Source: Actinopolyspora lacussalsi (GTDB lineage Bacteria; Actinomycetota; Actinomycetes; Mycobacteriales; Pseudonocardiaceae). From it: 64,000 nt of DNA. The stretch's first letter is position 1; each line of letters opens with the position of its first letter. The stretch is from contig JAURUC010000001.1 of the NCBI GenBank assembly GCA_030803735.1, forward strand, positions 1,187,501-1,251,500, read 5' to 3'. Shown in pieces: positions 45,208 through 54,122 of this stretch. The notes beneath the pieces are model-generated. The model was not told the DNA's origin. It did not search any database and was given only the letters and a program-made list of their open reading frames with translations. A program made the position numbers and the translations under genes.

Positions 45208-45334
45208 CCGTGTCAACGAGTCGAGCGCCGAACTCCCACAGCCGGACTACCGACGACGAGCACCGGTCACAGGACTCGCCCCGGAACGGACACGCACCCG
45301 CGCCCGCGGGACAGAGCGCCGAGAAGGGGCCGGC

Positions 45335-45616
45335 TCAGGAGCGCACGAGACGAGCGATGGCGTCGCTGGCCTCCTGGATCTTGGCCTCGGCGTCCTCACC
45401 GCCCTCGGAGACGGCCTCGGCCACGCAGTGCTTGAGGTGCTCGTCCAGCAGCCCCAGCGACACCGCCTGCAGCCCCTTGGTAACCGCCGAGACCTGGGTC
45501 AGTACGTCGATGCAGTACTCATCGTTCTCGACCATGCGCGCCAGACCGCGCACCTGGCCCTCGACACGCCGCAGCCGCTTGAGGTACTCCTCTTTGTCCT
45601 GGGCATACCCGCGCAT
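45335..45616 (-). CDS. csoR: CsoR copper-sensing repressor
   Basis: 93 residues, all-helical CsoR/RcnR family. Cu(I) ligands are visible: Cys in DEYCIDVLTQ (about residue 36), His and Cys in LDEHLKHCVAEAV (about 61-65). Two further conserved-type residues (Tyr and Glu) fit the CsoR copper-allostery pattern. The apoprotein represses copper efflux genes; Cu(I) releases it. A matching imperfect operator (45656-45670) lies 40 bp upstream of its own start. Same-strand neighbour of copA. Confidence 0.94.
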   Translation of the reverse strand: MRGYAQDKEEYLKRLRRVEGQVRGLARMVENDEYCIDVLTQVSAVTKGLQAVSLGLLDEHLKHCVAEAVSEGGEDAEAKIQEASDAIARLVRS

Positions 45617-45655
45617 TCGACCTCCCTCACCGACACGGACAAACCAATCCCAGCA

Positions 45656-45670
45656 TACCCCCTACCCGTA
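45656..45670. promoter_or_regulatory. CsoR-like operator upstream of csoR
   Basis: TACCCCCTACCCGTA is a less symmetric version of the copA operator. A third C/G block (ACCCCCGGGGGGGT, 45712-45725) lies slightly further upstream. Confidence 0.5.
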
Positions 45671-45734
45671 ACCCCACCCGTGAGAACCAGGCCCCACCGG
45701 ACGGGCCACGAACCCCCGGGGGGGTATGTAGGAC

Positions 45735-46319
45735 TCATCCCAGCAGTCGAGCGGCAGCCTGTTTGGCCGCGGCGACCGGATCACGGACCCGTCCGGTGCC
45801 CGAAGTGACCAGCACTCCTTCCCACAGCAGGAAGAGCTGCTCGGCGAGCAGCGACGGATCGGCCGACCCCGAAGCGGCGACCAGTTCGGTCAGCCATTCG
45901 CGCAACCGCGCCTTGTCCCCCTCGATCACCGCCTGCGCGGGATGCGTCGGATCGGCGAGTTCGGCCTCGGCGTTGCCGAACGCACATCCACGGGGACACT
46001 CCCGTTCGAGCCAGCTCGCCAAGATGTCGAAAGCCGCCAGCACCCGGCCCGCGGACGTGCCGCCGATCCGTCGCAGCTCGCTGTCGAAGAACGCGCTCCA
46101 GCGCTGTTCACGACGTTCGAGGTAGGCGGCCACCAGCTCGTCCTTGGAGCTGAAGTGGTTGTACAGGCTCATCTTGGCGACCCCGGCACGCTCGATGACC
46201 GTGTCGATGCCGACGGCACGGATGCCGTGCCGGTAGAACAGTTCGGAGGCCGCCTCGAGCAGTCGCTCCCGCGCGGAACCACGCGGCCGCGATCCTCGTG
46301 TCGCCGTGCCGGTACTCAT
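45735..46319 (-). CDS. TetR-family transcriptional regulator
   Basis: 194 residues from the ATG at MSTGTATRG; a longer upstream reading is unlike a protein. TetR HTH: RERLLEAASELFYRHGIRAVGIDTVIERAGVAKMSLYNHFSSKDEL (in parts, residues 17-62). The Cys-containing RECPRGCAFGN stretch in the ligand domain suits the TetR_C subgroup that senses thiol-reactive or xenobiotic compounds; the ligand is unknown. Divergent from the site-2 protease gene, which it may regulate. Confidence 0.92.
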   Translation of the reverse strand: MSTGTATRGSRPRGSARERLLEAASELFYRHGIRAVGIDTVIERAGVAKMSLYNHFSSKDELVAAYLERREQRWSAFFDSELRRIGGTSAGRVLAAFDILASWLERECPRGCAFGNAEAELADPTHPAQAVIEGDKARLREWLTELVAASGSADPSLLAEQLFLLWEGVLVTSGTGRVRDPVAAAKQAAARLLG

Positions 46320-46538
46320 CAGCAGCTCTTCCCTTCGCCCGGTCGCGGAATCGACGGTACTCGCGGCACCGCGAGTCGCGGACGATACCGGAGCGATCCC
46401 GCGTTCCTCGAAGCTCGGGCGCGCACGATTGTTCGATACCAGCCCGGGGAAGCGACTACGCTGGACATCGGGATGACCGCGCAGTGGGCACACCTCGCAC
46501 CCCACTGTCGGCAACACCCCGCCGAAGGGCGGTGAACG

Positions 46539-47762
46539 GTGATGACGGGAACGATTCCGCTGGGCCGGGTGGCCGGGATTCGCCTGCAGCTGCACTGGAG
46601 CGTGGCGGGCATCATCGGACTGATCGTCTTCATGCTGGGTGCCTACTGGCTGCCCACCACGCTTCCCGGACACGCCACGGTTTTCTACTGGCTCGCGAGC
46701 ACCGCGGCCGCGCTGTTGCTGATCGTCTCGGTGCTGCTGCACGAACTGGCTCACGCGCTCGTGGCCGTACGACACGGTCTGAGCGTGGACCGGGTCACGC
46801 TGTGGCTGCTCGGCGGGATCGCCCGGCTGCGCGGCGAGGCCCCCACCCCCAGGGCGGAGTTGTTCATCTCCGGCGTCGGACCGCTGGTGAGCGGCGCGGT
46901 GGCGGGGGCGTTCGCGCTAGCGACATGGGTGCTGGTCACTCTGCAGGCCGGCCAGCTGGCGATCATCGTTGCTGCCTATCTGGGGATGTTGAACCTCGCG
47001 ATCATGGTGTTCAACCTGCTTCCGGCCGCTCCGCTGGACGGCGGTCGAATTCTGCGCGCGGTGATCTGGGCCCGTACCGGACAGCGCTTCAAAGCCGCCC
47101 TGTGGGCGACCCGCACGGGTGCTGGTCTGGGGTTCCTGCTCATCGCGGGCGGCTTCGTGAGTGTGGTCACGCGGGGCATCGAGGGAATCTGGGCGATGCT
47201 GGTCGGCCTTTTCGTGCTACAGGCCGCCGCCGCCGAACGCCAGCAGGCAAGGCTGGGCATGGCGTTGGGCGATGCCCGGATAGATGAGTTCGTCACGACC
47301 GGCGCGACCCCGCGGTGGTCGGACCTGTCGGTCAGTGACGTGCTGAACGCCCCGCTCGGCCACGACGGCTCGGTATTCGCGGTGGTGGATCGCGACGGCA
47401 CGCTGCGCGGAGTGCTCAGCCCCCGTCGACTGCACGAGGTGCCGATCACCGAGCGAAACCGGAACACGCTGCGCGAGCTGGCCGATCCGCTCTCCGAGTT
47501 CACCACCGCGAGTCGCGGTGAACCGGTGACCAGCGTGCTCGCCCGTTACGACGACCCCCGGCGCTCGATCCTGGTGCTGGATCAGGGACGAGCGGAGGGG
47601 ATCGTGCCAGCGACGGACCTCAACCGGCTCCTCGCCGAACGAATGCCGGGTGCCGCCGCGCACCGAGCGGGAATCGCGCCGGATGGTGCCGGTGGTCGGG
47701 GTGGCACGGAACCGAATCCACCATCGGACTGGTGGTACCCGGGACAACGCCGGGGGCAGTGA
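46539..47762 (+). CDS. Site-2 protease (M50) membrane metalloprotease with CBS-like tail
   Basis: 407 residues (GTG/ATG start pair at 46539/46542). Zinc motif HELAH at about residue 68 and the second-helix LDGGR at about 168 define an S2P-type protease that cuts membrane-embedded regulators. About six membrane helices. The C-terminal 160 residues form a pair of weak CBS-like motifs (VSDVLNAPLGHDGSVFAVVDRDGTLRGVLS in part), typical of the archaeal/actinobacterial S2P-CBS type. No substrate is encoded nearby; anti-sigma factors are the usual targets. Confidence 0.88.
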   Translation: MMTGTIPLGRVAGIRLQLHWSVAGIIGLIVFMLGAYWLPTTLPGHATVFYWLASTAAALLLIVSVLLHELAHALVAVRHGLSVDRVTLWLLGGIARLRGEAPTPRAELFISGVGPLVSGAVAGAFALATWVLVTLQAGQLAIIVAAYLGMLNLAIMVFNLLPAAPLDGGRILRAVIWARTGQRFKAALWATRTGAGLGFLLIAGGFVSVVTRGIEGIWAMLVGLFVLQAAAAERQQARLGMALGDARIDEFVTTGATPRWSDLSVSDVLNAPLGHDGSVFAVVDRDGTLRGVLSPRRLHEVPITERNRNTLRELADPLSEFTTASRGEPVTSVLARYDDPRRSILVLDQGRAEGIVPATDLNRLLAERMPGAAAHRAGIAPDGAGGRGGTEPNPPSDWWYPGQRRGQ

Positions 47763-47805
47763 AGCCACCTCTGGAGGAGCGTTCCCGTGAGCGGTCTCCC
47801 CGGTC

Positions 47806-47843
47806 GGAGTCCGCCACCCCGGCTCACCGAAGTGGCGGACTCC
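47806..47843. terminator. Hairpin between convergent genes
   Basis: Perfect 12-bp stem GGAGTCCGCCAC / GTGGCGGACTCC with a 14-nt loop between the site-2 protease and the small companion gene of the subtilisin. Its right arm touches that gene's stop codon. Confidence 0.7.
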
Positions 47844-48073
47844 TACTGGTTCTCACCGCCTGGGATCCGCACGGTCTCGCCACGTTCCACCGCGGCGACG
47901 CCCGGCACGGCGCGGGCAGCGTCGAAGTGCTCACGCTCCAGAACGCCGGTGATCACCCCCACGAGCTCGAGCACCCGGTCCACGCGCATCCCGACCCGAC
48001 GCAGTCGCCGCGCCACGGTGTCGATGTGGTCGAGCCACTCGTCGTGCACGGTGACCACCACTTCGTCGGTCAT
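47843..48073 (-). CDS. Small subtilisin-companion protein, possible trans-acting I9-type inhibitor
   Basis: 76 residues, start ATG after GGAGACC, 16 nt downstream of the S8 protease gene on the same strand. It has a beta-alpha-beta look: VVVTVHDEWLDHIDTVARRL, GMRVDRVLELVGVITGVLE, then AARAVPGVAAVERGETVRIP. The spacing and the 'PGVxxVE' end resemble the propeptide/inhibitor I9 fold of subtilisins, normally fused N-terminally to the protease. I propose it folds with or inhibits the protease in trans. Databases often label such genes otherwise, so this is inference. Confidence 0.6.
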   Translation of the reverse strand: MTDEVVVTVHDEWLDHIDTVARRLRRVGMRVDRVLELVGVITGVLEREHFDAARAVPGVAAVERGETVRIPGGENQ

Positions 48074-48089
48074 GGTCTCCGTCCGCGCC

Positions 48090-49406
48090 TCACGAGGGTG
48101 CCTTGGCGATTCCCGCTCCGACGTCGACGCCGGGCAGTTCGAGCCGCTGGGCACCACGGATCAGCGTGGACCACAGCGCCTCCCCTGCCGCGTCGGTACG
48201 CTGCGCCCACAGCGCGGCGATGCCCGAGACGTGCGGGGTGGCCATGCTCGTACCGGAGATCGTGCGGTACCGCCGGTCCATGGGCCAGGTGGAATACACG
48301 TCGACTCCCGGTGCCGCGATGTCGATCTGCCCGCCGTCGACCGGGTTGCTGCGCGCCGAGAAGTCGGCTATGCCGAGCCGGGAGTCCAACGCGGCTACCG
48401 CCATGATCGAGGGACTGTTGGCCGGGACACCCACGAAACCGGGGTTCCCGGAATCGCGGTCGGCGTTGTTGCCCGCGGCTGCCACGATCAGCGAACCGCG
48501 ATTGAGCGCCCGCTGCCCCACGGTCTCGTAACGCCGTGAGACGGCACGGATGTCGGCACCGAGCGACATGGAGATCACCCGGCAGTCGTTGCCGATCGCC
48601 CAGTTGATCGCGGCGAGGATGTTGGTGTCGGTACCGGATCCACCGTCACCGAGCACCTTGCCCACCAGGATCTCGGCTCGGGTCGCCACTCCGTAACGAC
48701 GGCTGCCGGGTGGTTCCGGCGGGTTCTCCGGGCCGCAGGACGTGCCCACGCAATGCGTGCCGTGACCGTTGCCGTCCTGGGCTGCTTCGCCGCTCACGAA
48801 GGAACGTGCCGAGATCTCGCGGTCGGCGAAGTCCGGATGACTCGAGTCCAGCCCCGTATCCAGCACGGCCACCCGGATTCCCTGGCCGGTCGCGGCGGAG
48901 TCGAGCACTCCGGTGGCCTGCAGCCCCCAGGTCGCCTCGGAGGTGTCGTGGAATTCGACCGGGGCGGCCCGAACGGTGGACCAGCCGGTGTCAGTGGTCG
49001 GTGTCCGAGCCGTGGACGGTTCTGCTTGTGTGTCCTCCGGCCCGCTCAGGGCGTACATGTACTGTTCGGGCTCGATGGCCGTCACGCGGGGGTCCTCGGC
49101 AGCGGCGGCCATGATCGAGGCCGCCCTGTCCGGATCGGCCGTCACCGTGCCGATACCGAGGTCGGCGAAGACGGTGGCATCGGCCGAGGCGGCCTGATCC
49201 ACGTTCAGCGCACGCCATTCGTAGTCGGAGGTGCTGGCCACGTTGACCGCGCCACCCACCGAACGCAGCGTTTCGACCTGATCGGTCTCACGGGCGAATG
49301 TATCGTCGCTGAACACCAGGACGTATCGTCCGGTCGGTGATACCAGTTGTGCGGAAGCGTCCCCGGTAAGACGATCGTCACCGGTGGACGGAACGGAATT
49401 GGTCAT
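48090..49406 (-). CDS. S8 subtilisin-family serine protease
   Basis: 438 residues, start ATG after GGAGGAA. Catalytic triad: Asp in VAVLDTGLDSSHPDF (about residue 190), His in DGNGHGTHCVGT (about 225), oxyanion Asn in AAAGNNAD, Ser in GTSMATPHVSG (about 398). The N-terminal 170 residues hold two repeat-like pro-type segments (RYVLVFSDD and DPRVTAIEPEQYMYAL), the second resembling the I9 end. There is no signal peptide, so export would need another route or it acts inside. A small I9-like gene follows after 16 nt. Confidence 0.92.
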   Translation of the reverse strand: MTNSVPSTGDDRLTGDASAQLVSPTGRYVLVFSDDTFARETDQVETLRSVGGAVNVASTSDYEWRALNVDQAASADATVFADLGIGTVTADPDRAASIMAAAAEDPRVTAIEPEQYMYALSGPEDTQAEPSTARTPTTDTGWSTVRAAPVEFHDTSEATWGLQATGVLDSAATGQGIRVAVLDTGLDSSHPDFADREISARSFVSGEAAQDGNGHGTHCVGTSCGPENPPEPPGSRRYGVATRAEILVGKVLGDGGSGTDTNILAAINWAIGNDCRVISMSLGADIRAVSRRYETVGQRALNRGSLIVAAAGNNADRDSGNPGFVGVPANSPSIMAVAALDSRLGIADFSARSNPVDGGQIDIAAPGVDVYSTWPMDRRYRTISGTSMATPHVSGIAALWAQRTDAAGEALWSTLIRGAQRLELPGVDVGAGIAKAPS

Positions 49407-49821
49407 AGCGGTTTCCTCCAGACTGTGAGAGAGCGGCACGGTGCCGAGAGCTCACAACCGGTCACGCGCCCCATCACGTCGTCCGGCTCAACAACCTCGG
49501 AACCGAAACAACGAATCCGAAAACGTCTGTGTAGCGGCCGCATCGGTCTGACACCATACCCGTGAACCACTCTTGCATTCATGATAGCCGGTTACGTGTT
49601 CTCTCCCAACCACCGACATCCATACGTGTCATCCGACCGAAAAGGTTCAGCTCGAACCCGACTTTCGAGTAGAGGAGACCCGAACACCGCACGTAAATTA
49701 ATATTTTTCATTTAGTTGTGCTGCCCAGGGGCGAGACCATGAACAGGAGGAACGAGCGCTACCCAGCGGGCCGCCACCGGACGCCACGAGCAACCGTTCG
49801 CCCCACCAGGAGCGGAATCGT
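49407..49821. other. A+T-rich gap between the protease and the biosynthetic cluster
   Basis: About 415 nt. It includes the protease promoter and an unusually A+T-rich tract (ACGTAAATTAATATTTTTCA, about 49690-49709), which may mark an edge of acquired DNA. No gene supported. A short plus-strand frame at 49739 is not convincing. Confidence 0.45.
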
Positions 49822-51147
49822 TCACATCGTTGGGGTCGGCTCGATCCAGCTCAGTCCGGCATCCAGGATCCGGTCCACCGCCGAATCGAGCTCGAAACGT
49901 TTCGGACCGAGGTACAGCCGTACGTGTTTCGAGACCGAATCACTTCCATAATGTTCGGGAACCATACTTCCCTCGCCGAACAGAACACCAGCATCGTGAA
50001 GGCATCTCCCCCGATATATCGCAGCCGGATCGGAAAAACACAAAAATCGTTCGGGAACACGGAGGCGGACATAAGAAGTACAGCACCCCGGAAAACCGGC
50101 GTGCTCCGGATATCCGAGTTCACTTACCAACCTTCGGGCGACGTGCGTACGTTTGGCGGTATAGTCGCATCGTAAGCCTTCGAGATACGAAACCGAGGCC
50201 GGATCGGCCATCCATCCGGCTATTGCCGCCTGCAAAGGCACGGCAGCGCCGTATGCGTGATGGTGCACCTGTCGAACCAGGCCGCGTAATGTTTCGGGAT
50301 GGGCCGTCAACGCACCTATCCCCCAGCCGTTGCAGTGGAACTGTTTGCCCAGGGTTCGGACGGCCAGCCAGGGAAACCGACTGCCCACCTCACTACGGGC
50401 CGATTCCGCTAGCAGAATCCCGACGGTGTTGGTGGGTACAGTATCCGGATCGTAGACGGCATAGAACGCGTCGTCTATCAGCAGAGCGACCCGGTTCCGC
50501 AGCGCGGCTCTGATCAACTGTCGAACGGCCTCGTCCCCCCAGTCCGCTCCGGTAGGATTGTGCTGCGGATTGAGAACCAGCAACAGCTGGGCTCGTGGAC
50601 AGCTCTTCCTGCTGACGTCCAGGAGCCGCACCACCGAATCGACGTCGGGGCGATATGCGTCCGCTTCCGACACATCATAGGGCAACACGCGGAAACCGAG
50701 CGGCTCGAAAACCCCGGAGTAGTCCCAGCCGGGGTTGGGCAGTAACGCGATCTTGTCTCCTTCACGCTCACCAGCGGTGGCACACAACAGCCTGCCGAAG
50801 TCGAACATCGCGTCCCGGGTTCCGTTCGAGCTCACCGCGACCTCGTAATCGGTTCGAACATCCGGCTCCGGGAGGAGATCGTGCGTGGTAACGATGTACC
50901 GCCGTAGGACATCCCGCAGTGCGGGAAAACCGTACGGGGAGAGCGTGTAGCCGTGCGCGTACTCGGGTACCGCACCCGACAGCGCCTCACGAAGCCCTGT
51001 GGGCGGTCCGGTCCAACTCTCCCCCAGACTTAGATAGATCAACTCTTCCGGATTTCCGCCGCTTCGCCGGTACCGCTCGATGAGCTCGGCGTCGGGGAGT
51101 CGATCCGGCAGGTGTTCGGAGCCGAACACTTCCGAGGGGTTCCGCAA
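49822..51147 (-). CDS. Class I/II PLP aminotransferase of the cluster
   Basis: 441 residues from TTG, chosen because AGGAG lies 8 nt upstream; a GTG at 51156 is the alternative. Fold type I PLP signatures: VSSNGTRDAMFDFGRLL, VLNPQHNPTGADWG (Asn/Asp pair for the cofactor ring), DDAFYAVYD, and the Schiff-base Lys in RTLGKQFHCNGWGIGAL (about residue 281). The ending YLGPKRFELDSAVDRIL carries the Arg position for the substrate carboxylate. Last gene in the five-gene cluster. It could remove or install an amino group on the tryptophan-derived intermediate; the substrate is unknown. Confidence 0.88.
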   Translation of the reverse strand: MRNPSEVFGSEHLPDRLPDAELIERYRRSGGNPEELIYLSLGESWTGPPTGLREALSGAVPEYAHGYTLSPYGFPALRDVLRRYIVTTHDLLPEPDVRTDYEVAVSSNGTRDAMFDFGRLLCATAGEREGDKIALLPNPGWDYSGVFEPLGFRVLPYDVSEADAYRPDVDSVVRLLDVSRKSCPRAQLLLVLNPQHNPTGADWGDEAVRQLIRAALRNRVALLIDDAFYAVYDPDTVPTNTVGILLAESARSEVGSRFPWLAVRTLGKQFHCNGWGIGALTAHPETLRGLVRQVHHHAYGAAVPLQAAIAGWMADPASVSYLEGLRCDYTAKRTHVARRLVSELGYPEHAGFPGCCTSYVRLRVPERFLCFSDPAAIYRGRCLHDAGVLFGEGSMVPEHYGSDSVSKHVRLYLGPKRFELDSAVDRILDAGLSWIEPTPTM

Positions 51148-51205
51148 GGAAATCACTCCTGTGACGTCTCTGTTCCGCTTAGTGGGTGCCGAGGAGTTAC
51201 GTCGA

Positions 51206-52615
51206 CTACGACGAAGGACCGGACAGCAGAGCGCTGCAGCGTCGAGCCAGGTCCAGCAGTTGGCGGTCGTGACCGGCAGGAACGTCAAGCTGGAGACCGA
51301 CAGGCAGGCCCCGCACCGTTTTTCCGACCGGGATGCTGACCGAAGGCCAGCCGACGAGGCTGGCCAGATTGGTGTTGCGCACGTAGGTGGAAAAGGTGGG
51401 AACACCACGACCGTTGAGCGACACCTCGCGGCAGGTGTTCGTACCAGGTGGACCGAGAACAGTGGTAGGAACCAGGTAAGCCACCGCGCCATGCCTGTCG
51501 AGGGTGTGCCGAGCCAGCTGATCGAGCTCCGGAAGAAGACTGTCCAGAGCCCGTCGATACTCGGAGTCCCCTATGGGCTCCTCCAACAGGAGCGGGTACA
51601 ACAACTCGCGCACCTCGGGATCTGCCACCGACGCCAACAACCGCTCCAGTCCCACCGGGTATTTCATCCCGGCCAGATAGTTCCGGAAGTTGACGGGGGT
51701 TTCGGCGAGCGATATCGGGAAACTCGTTTTGTCGATCAACTCCGGAACCTCCGGGGGATGGTCGGAGTCGATCAGAACCAGTCCCGCTCTCCGCAGTCTC
51801 TCCAATCCACGACGAAAAACGGTCATCAGCTCCGCGTCGAGGTCGACATTTCCCGGGAACGAGGGGACGACGAATCGTGTACCGGGTTTTCCCCAGTCCG
51901 TGGACCCCGATGCTTCGGTCTCAACGGCGAGCACACTGTCGAGCAAACACAGATCGGCTACATCACGTGCCAGGATGCCGACCGTGTCACGGGTGTGCGA
52001 TATCCGGAGGACTCCGTCCACAGGGTATCTCCCCGTACTGGGCCGGAAACCGATGATGCCACAGTGCGCGGCGGGAATGCGCACCGATCCACCGGTATCG
52101 GTTCCCAAACCGGCCGGAGCGAGCGAAGCAGCGACGGCCGCCGCACTGCCGCTGCTGCTACCGCCGGCAAGCCTGCCCGCGGCGACCGGGTTAGGGACCG
52201 GCCCGAAACAGTGATTGTCCCCTGTGATCCCGTAGGCCAGTTCGTGCATGTTCGTCCTGCCCAGCAGGATGGCTCCGGCGTCACGCAGTCGTGACCACGC
52301 CCCGGCGTCGAAGTGGGCGAGATTGTTCCGCAATGCCGGTGTTCCTGCCGTGGTGTTCCACCCGGAGGCGTCGATGTTGTCCTTGACCGCGATCGGTACA
52401 CCGTGCAGCGGACGTGTGGTATCAGGACCTGCCGAGTCCGCCACCCGTGCCTGTTCCAACACGCGCGACGGATCACAAGCGACGAAAGCGTTCAGCCAGC
52501 GATATTCGGCACAGCGGGCGAGAAGCGCGCGAGCATATGTCTCGGCAGTGATACGTCCACTGGTCAGCTCACGAACCGCTCGCGTCAACGACCAATCAGC
52601 GGGTGAGACGCTCAT
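51206..52615 (-). CDS. Amidase-signature family hydrolase of the cluster
   Basis: 469 residues, ATG overlapping the upstream aminotransferase stop by 4 nt (ATGA). The Ser-cisSer-Lys triad is present: Lys in GVPIAVKDNID (about residue 76), Ser in RLAGGSSSGSAAAVA (about 151-157) and the nucleophile Ser in GTDTGGSVRIPA (about 175). Amidase-signature enzymes hydrolyse or form amide bonds, for example on N-acyl or N-formyl amines. In this setting it could act on a formyl or acyl amide produced from tryptophan. Substrate not shown by sequence. Confidence 0.92.
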   Translation of the reverse strand: MSVSPADWSLTRAVRELTSGRITAETYARALLARCAEYRWLNAFVACDPSRVLEQARVADSAGPDTTRPLHGVPIAVKDNIDASGWNTTAGTPALRNNLAHFDAGAWSRLRDAGAILLGRTNMHELAYGITGDNHCFGPVPNPVAAGRLAGGSSSGSAAAVAASLAPAGLGTDTGGSVRIPAAHCGIIGFRPSTGRYPVDGVLRISHTRDTVGILARDVADLCLLDSVLAVETEASGSTDWGKPGTRFVVPSFPGNVDLDAELMTVFRRGLERLRRAGLVLIDSDHPPEVPELIDKTSFPISLAETPVNFRNYLAGMKYPVGLERLLASVADPEVRELLYPLLLEEPIGDSEYRRALDSLLPELDQLARHTLDRHGAVAYLVPTTVLGPPGTNTCREVSLNGRGVPTFSTYVRNTNLASLVGWPSVSIPVGKTVRGLPVGLQLDVPAGHDRQLLDLARRCSALLSGPSS

Positions 52616-54027
52616 GCCGATTCTCCGTGTACCGAGGGCTCGACAAGCAGGTCGGGATGATGATGGGCGATGTAGGGACGCAGCTTGCACAGCACCTCGC
52701 CGAAAGCACTCGTTAAATCGGAAACGGCCTCGTTCGACGTAGGCGTACTGAGACAAATGATGCCATGTCTTCCCAAGAGGAATCCCTTGTTGAGCAGCTC
52801 CAGATGCATCAAACCTCGCAGTGTAGCCCTGTTCGCACGTCTGGCCGCCGTGTCTGCCGCGTTGTCCAGTCTTCCCGAGCCGAAGTGGAAATAGCTGATG
52901 GAACCGAAACCAACCGCGTCACCCGCGATCCCTTCCCGAGCAGCCATCCGGTCAAGGCCTGCGCGAAGTGCGGATCCGAGTTCGTTGAGACGCTCGATCT
53001 CGTCCGAACCGAAATTGTCCAGGGCAGCGATTCCTGAAGCCAGCGAAAGACTGTTACCCCCGAAAGCGCTGGCGTGAAAGACCGGTTCACTTTCCGACAG
53101 TGGGTCGAAAATCTTCATCACGTCCGAACGTCCTCCGAAAACACCGATGGGAAGCCCGCCTCCGACGATCTTACTGAAAGTGGTCAGGTCGGGTCGTACA
53201 TCGTGCTTCAGCTGCCAGGGGCCTACCCGGAAAGTGGCACATTCGTCGAAAATGATCAGGGAACCTATACCATCGGTAAGGTCACGAAGAGTGCGCATGA
53301 AATCCAGTTCCGCTGGAATGCCACCACCGACGCCGAGCACCGGCTCAACTATCACGGCCGCTACCCGTTCCGCGTAATCACCCAGAACTCGTCGAGCTGT
53401 CGCGGTGTCATTGTAAGGAATGGACAGAACCGAATTCAGCACACTCTCGGGAACCCCGGGACTCACCTGCACCGGATCCAGCGCTCGATCATACTGCTCG
53501 AACTCCCCGCCGGCAACGACGAAGGCACTGATCTGACTCCAGTCGTGGGTACCGTGATAGCCGCCGTGTATCTTGATCACCAGATCACGACCGGTAAAGG
53601 CACGAGCCGTTCGTATCGCCCACATGGTCGCCTCGGTACCGGAGTTGCAGTAACGCAATTTTTCCAGTGAGGGGACTCGCTCACGCATCCGGCGTGCGTG
53701 CTCGATTTGAACCAACGTGGGTCCACCCGGCGCGGTTCCCTTCTCGATCTGCTCGTGGACCGCTTCGATCAGAGCAGGGTGGTTGTGGCCGTGCACCAGA
53801 GCACCGTAGTTGGCCAGAAAGTCCGTGTACCAGTTCCCGTCCAGATCTCGTACAGTGTTTTCCTGCCCCTTGTCGAAATACACCGGATAAGGCCAGTAGC
53901 TCGTCATCGTGCGCGTATCACCGCCCGGCATGTGGTCCTGCGCCTTCAGGAAGGCGGACCGTGATGCCGATGTCCTGTCCTCGTACTCGTCGACTATCTT
54001 CTGCGCGATTCTCTCGGAAGTGACCAA
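52612..54027 (-). CDS. Class III aminotransferase / glutamate-1-semialdehyde aminomutase-like enzyme
   Basis: 471 residues from TTG with GAGGAG 6 nt upstream. GSA-aminomutase-like features: PGGDTRTMTSYWPYPVYFDKG at the start, FLANYGALVHGHNHPAL, RYCNSGTEATMWAIRTAR, IFDECATFRVGPWQL, and the PLP Lys in LTTFSKIVGGGLPIGVFGG (about residue 286). This group includes hemL-type mutases and dedicated transaminases or 2,3-aminomutase-like enzymes of secondary metabolism. True GSAM would be near heme genes; here it sits in the cluster. Likely moves an amino group on a biosynthetic intermediate. Confidence 0.88.
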   Translation of the reverse strand: MVTSERIAQKIVDEYEDRTSASRSAFLKAQDHMPGGDTRTMTSYWPYPVYFDKGQENTVRDLDGNWYTDFLANYGALVHGHNHPALIEAVHEQIEKGTAPGGPTLVQIEHARRMRERVPSLEKLRYCNSGTEATMWAIRTARAFTGRDLVIKIHGGYHGTHDWSQISAFVVAGGEFEQYDRALDPVQVSPGVPESVLNSVLSIPYNDTATARRVLGDYAERVAAVIVEPVLGVGGGIPAELDFMRTLRDLTDGIGSLIIFDECATFRVGPWQLKHDVRPDLTTFSKIVGGGLPIGVFGGRSDVMKIFDPLSESEPVFHASAFGGNSLSLASGIAALDNFGSDEIERLNELGSALRAGLDRMAAREGIAGDAVGFGSISYFHFGSGRLDNAADTAARRANRATLRGLMHLELLNKGFLLGRHGIICLSTPTSNEAVSDLTSAFGEVLCKLRPYIAHHHPDLLVEPSVHGESA

Positions 54028-54122
54028 GACAGCTCCTCACAATCACATGAAAGGAAATTTCGAATTGAAAATCAAACGGAAAACGAACACTTCGGAGCAA
54101 TGAAAACCGAGCCGAAAAAGAT

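Noticed and set aside
49739..49951. Small plus-strand gene at the cluster end
   Set aside because: No ribosome site, Arg/Ser-rich product, and it enters the antisense of the aminotransferase.
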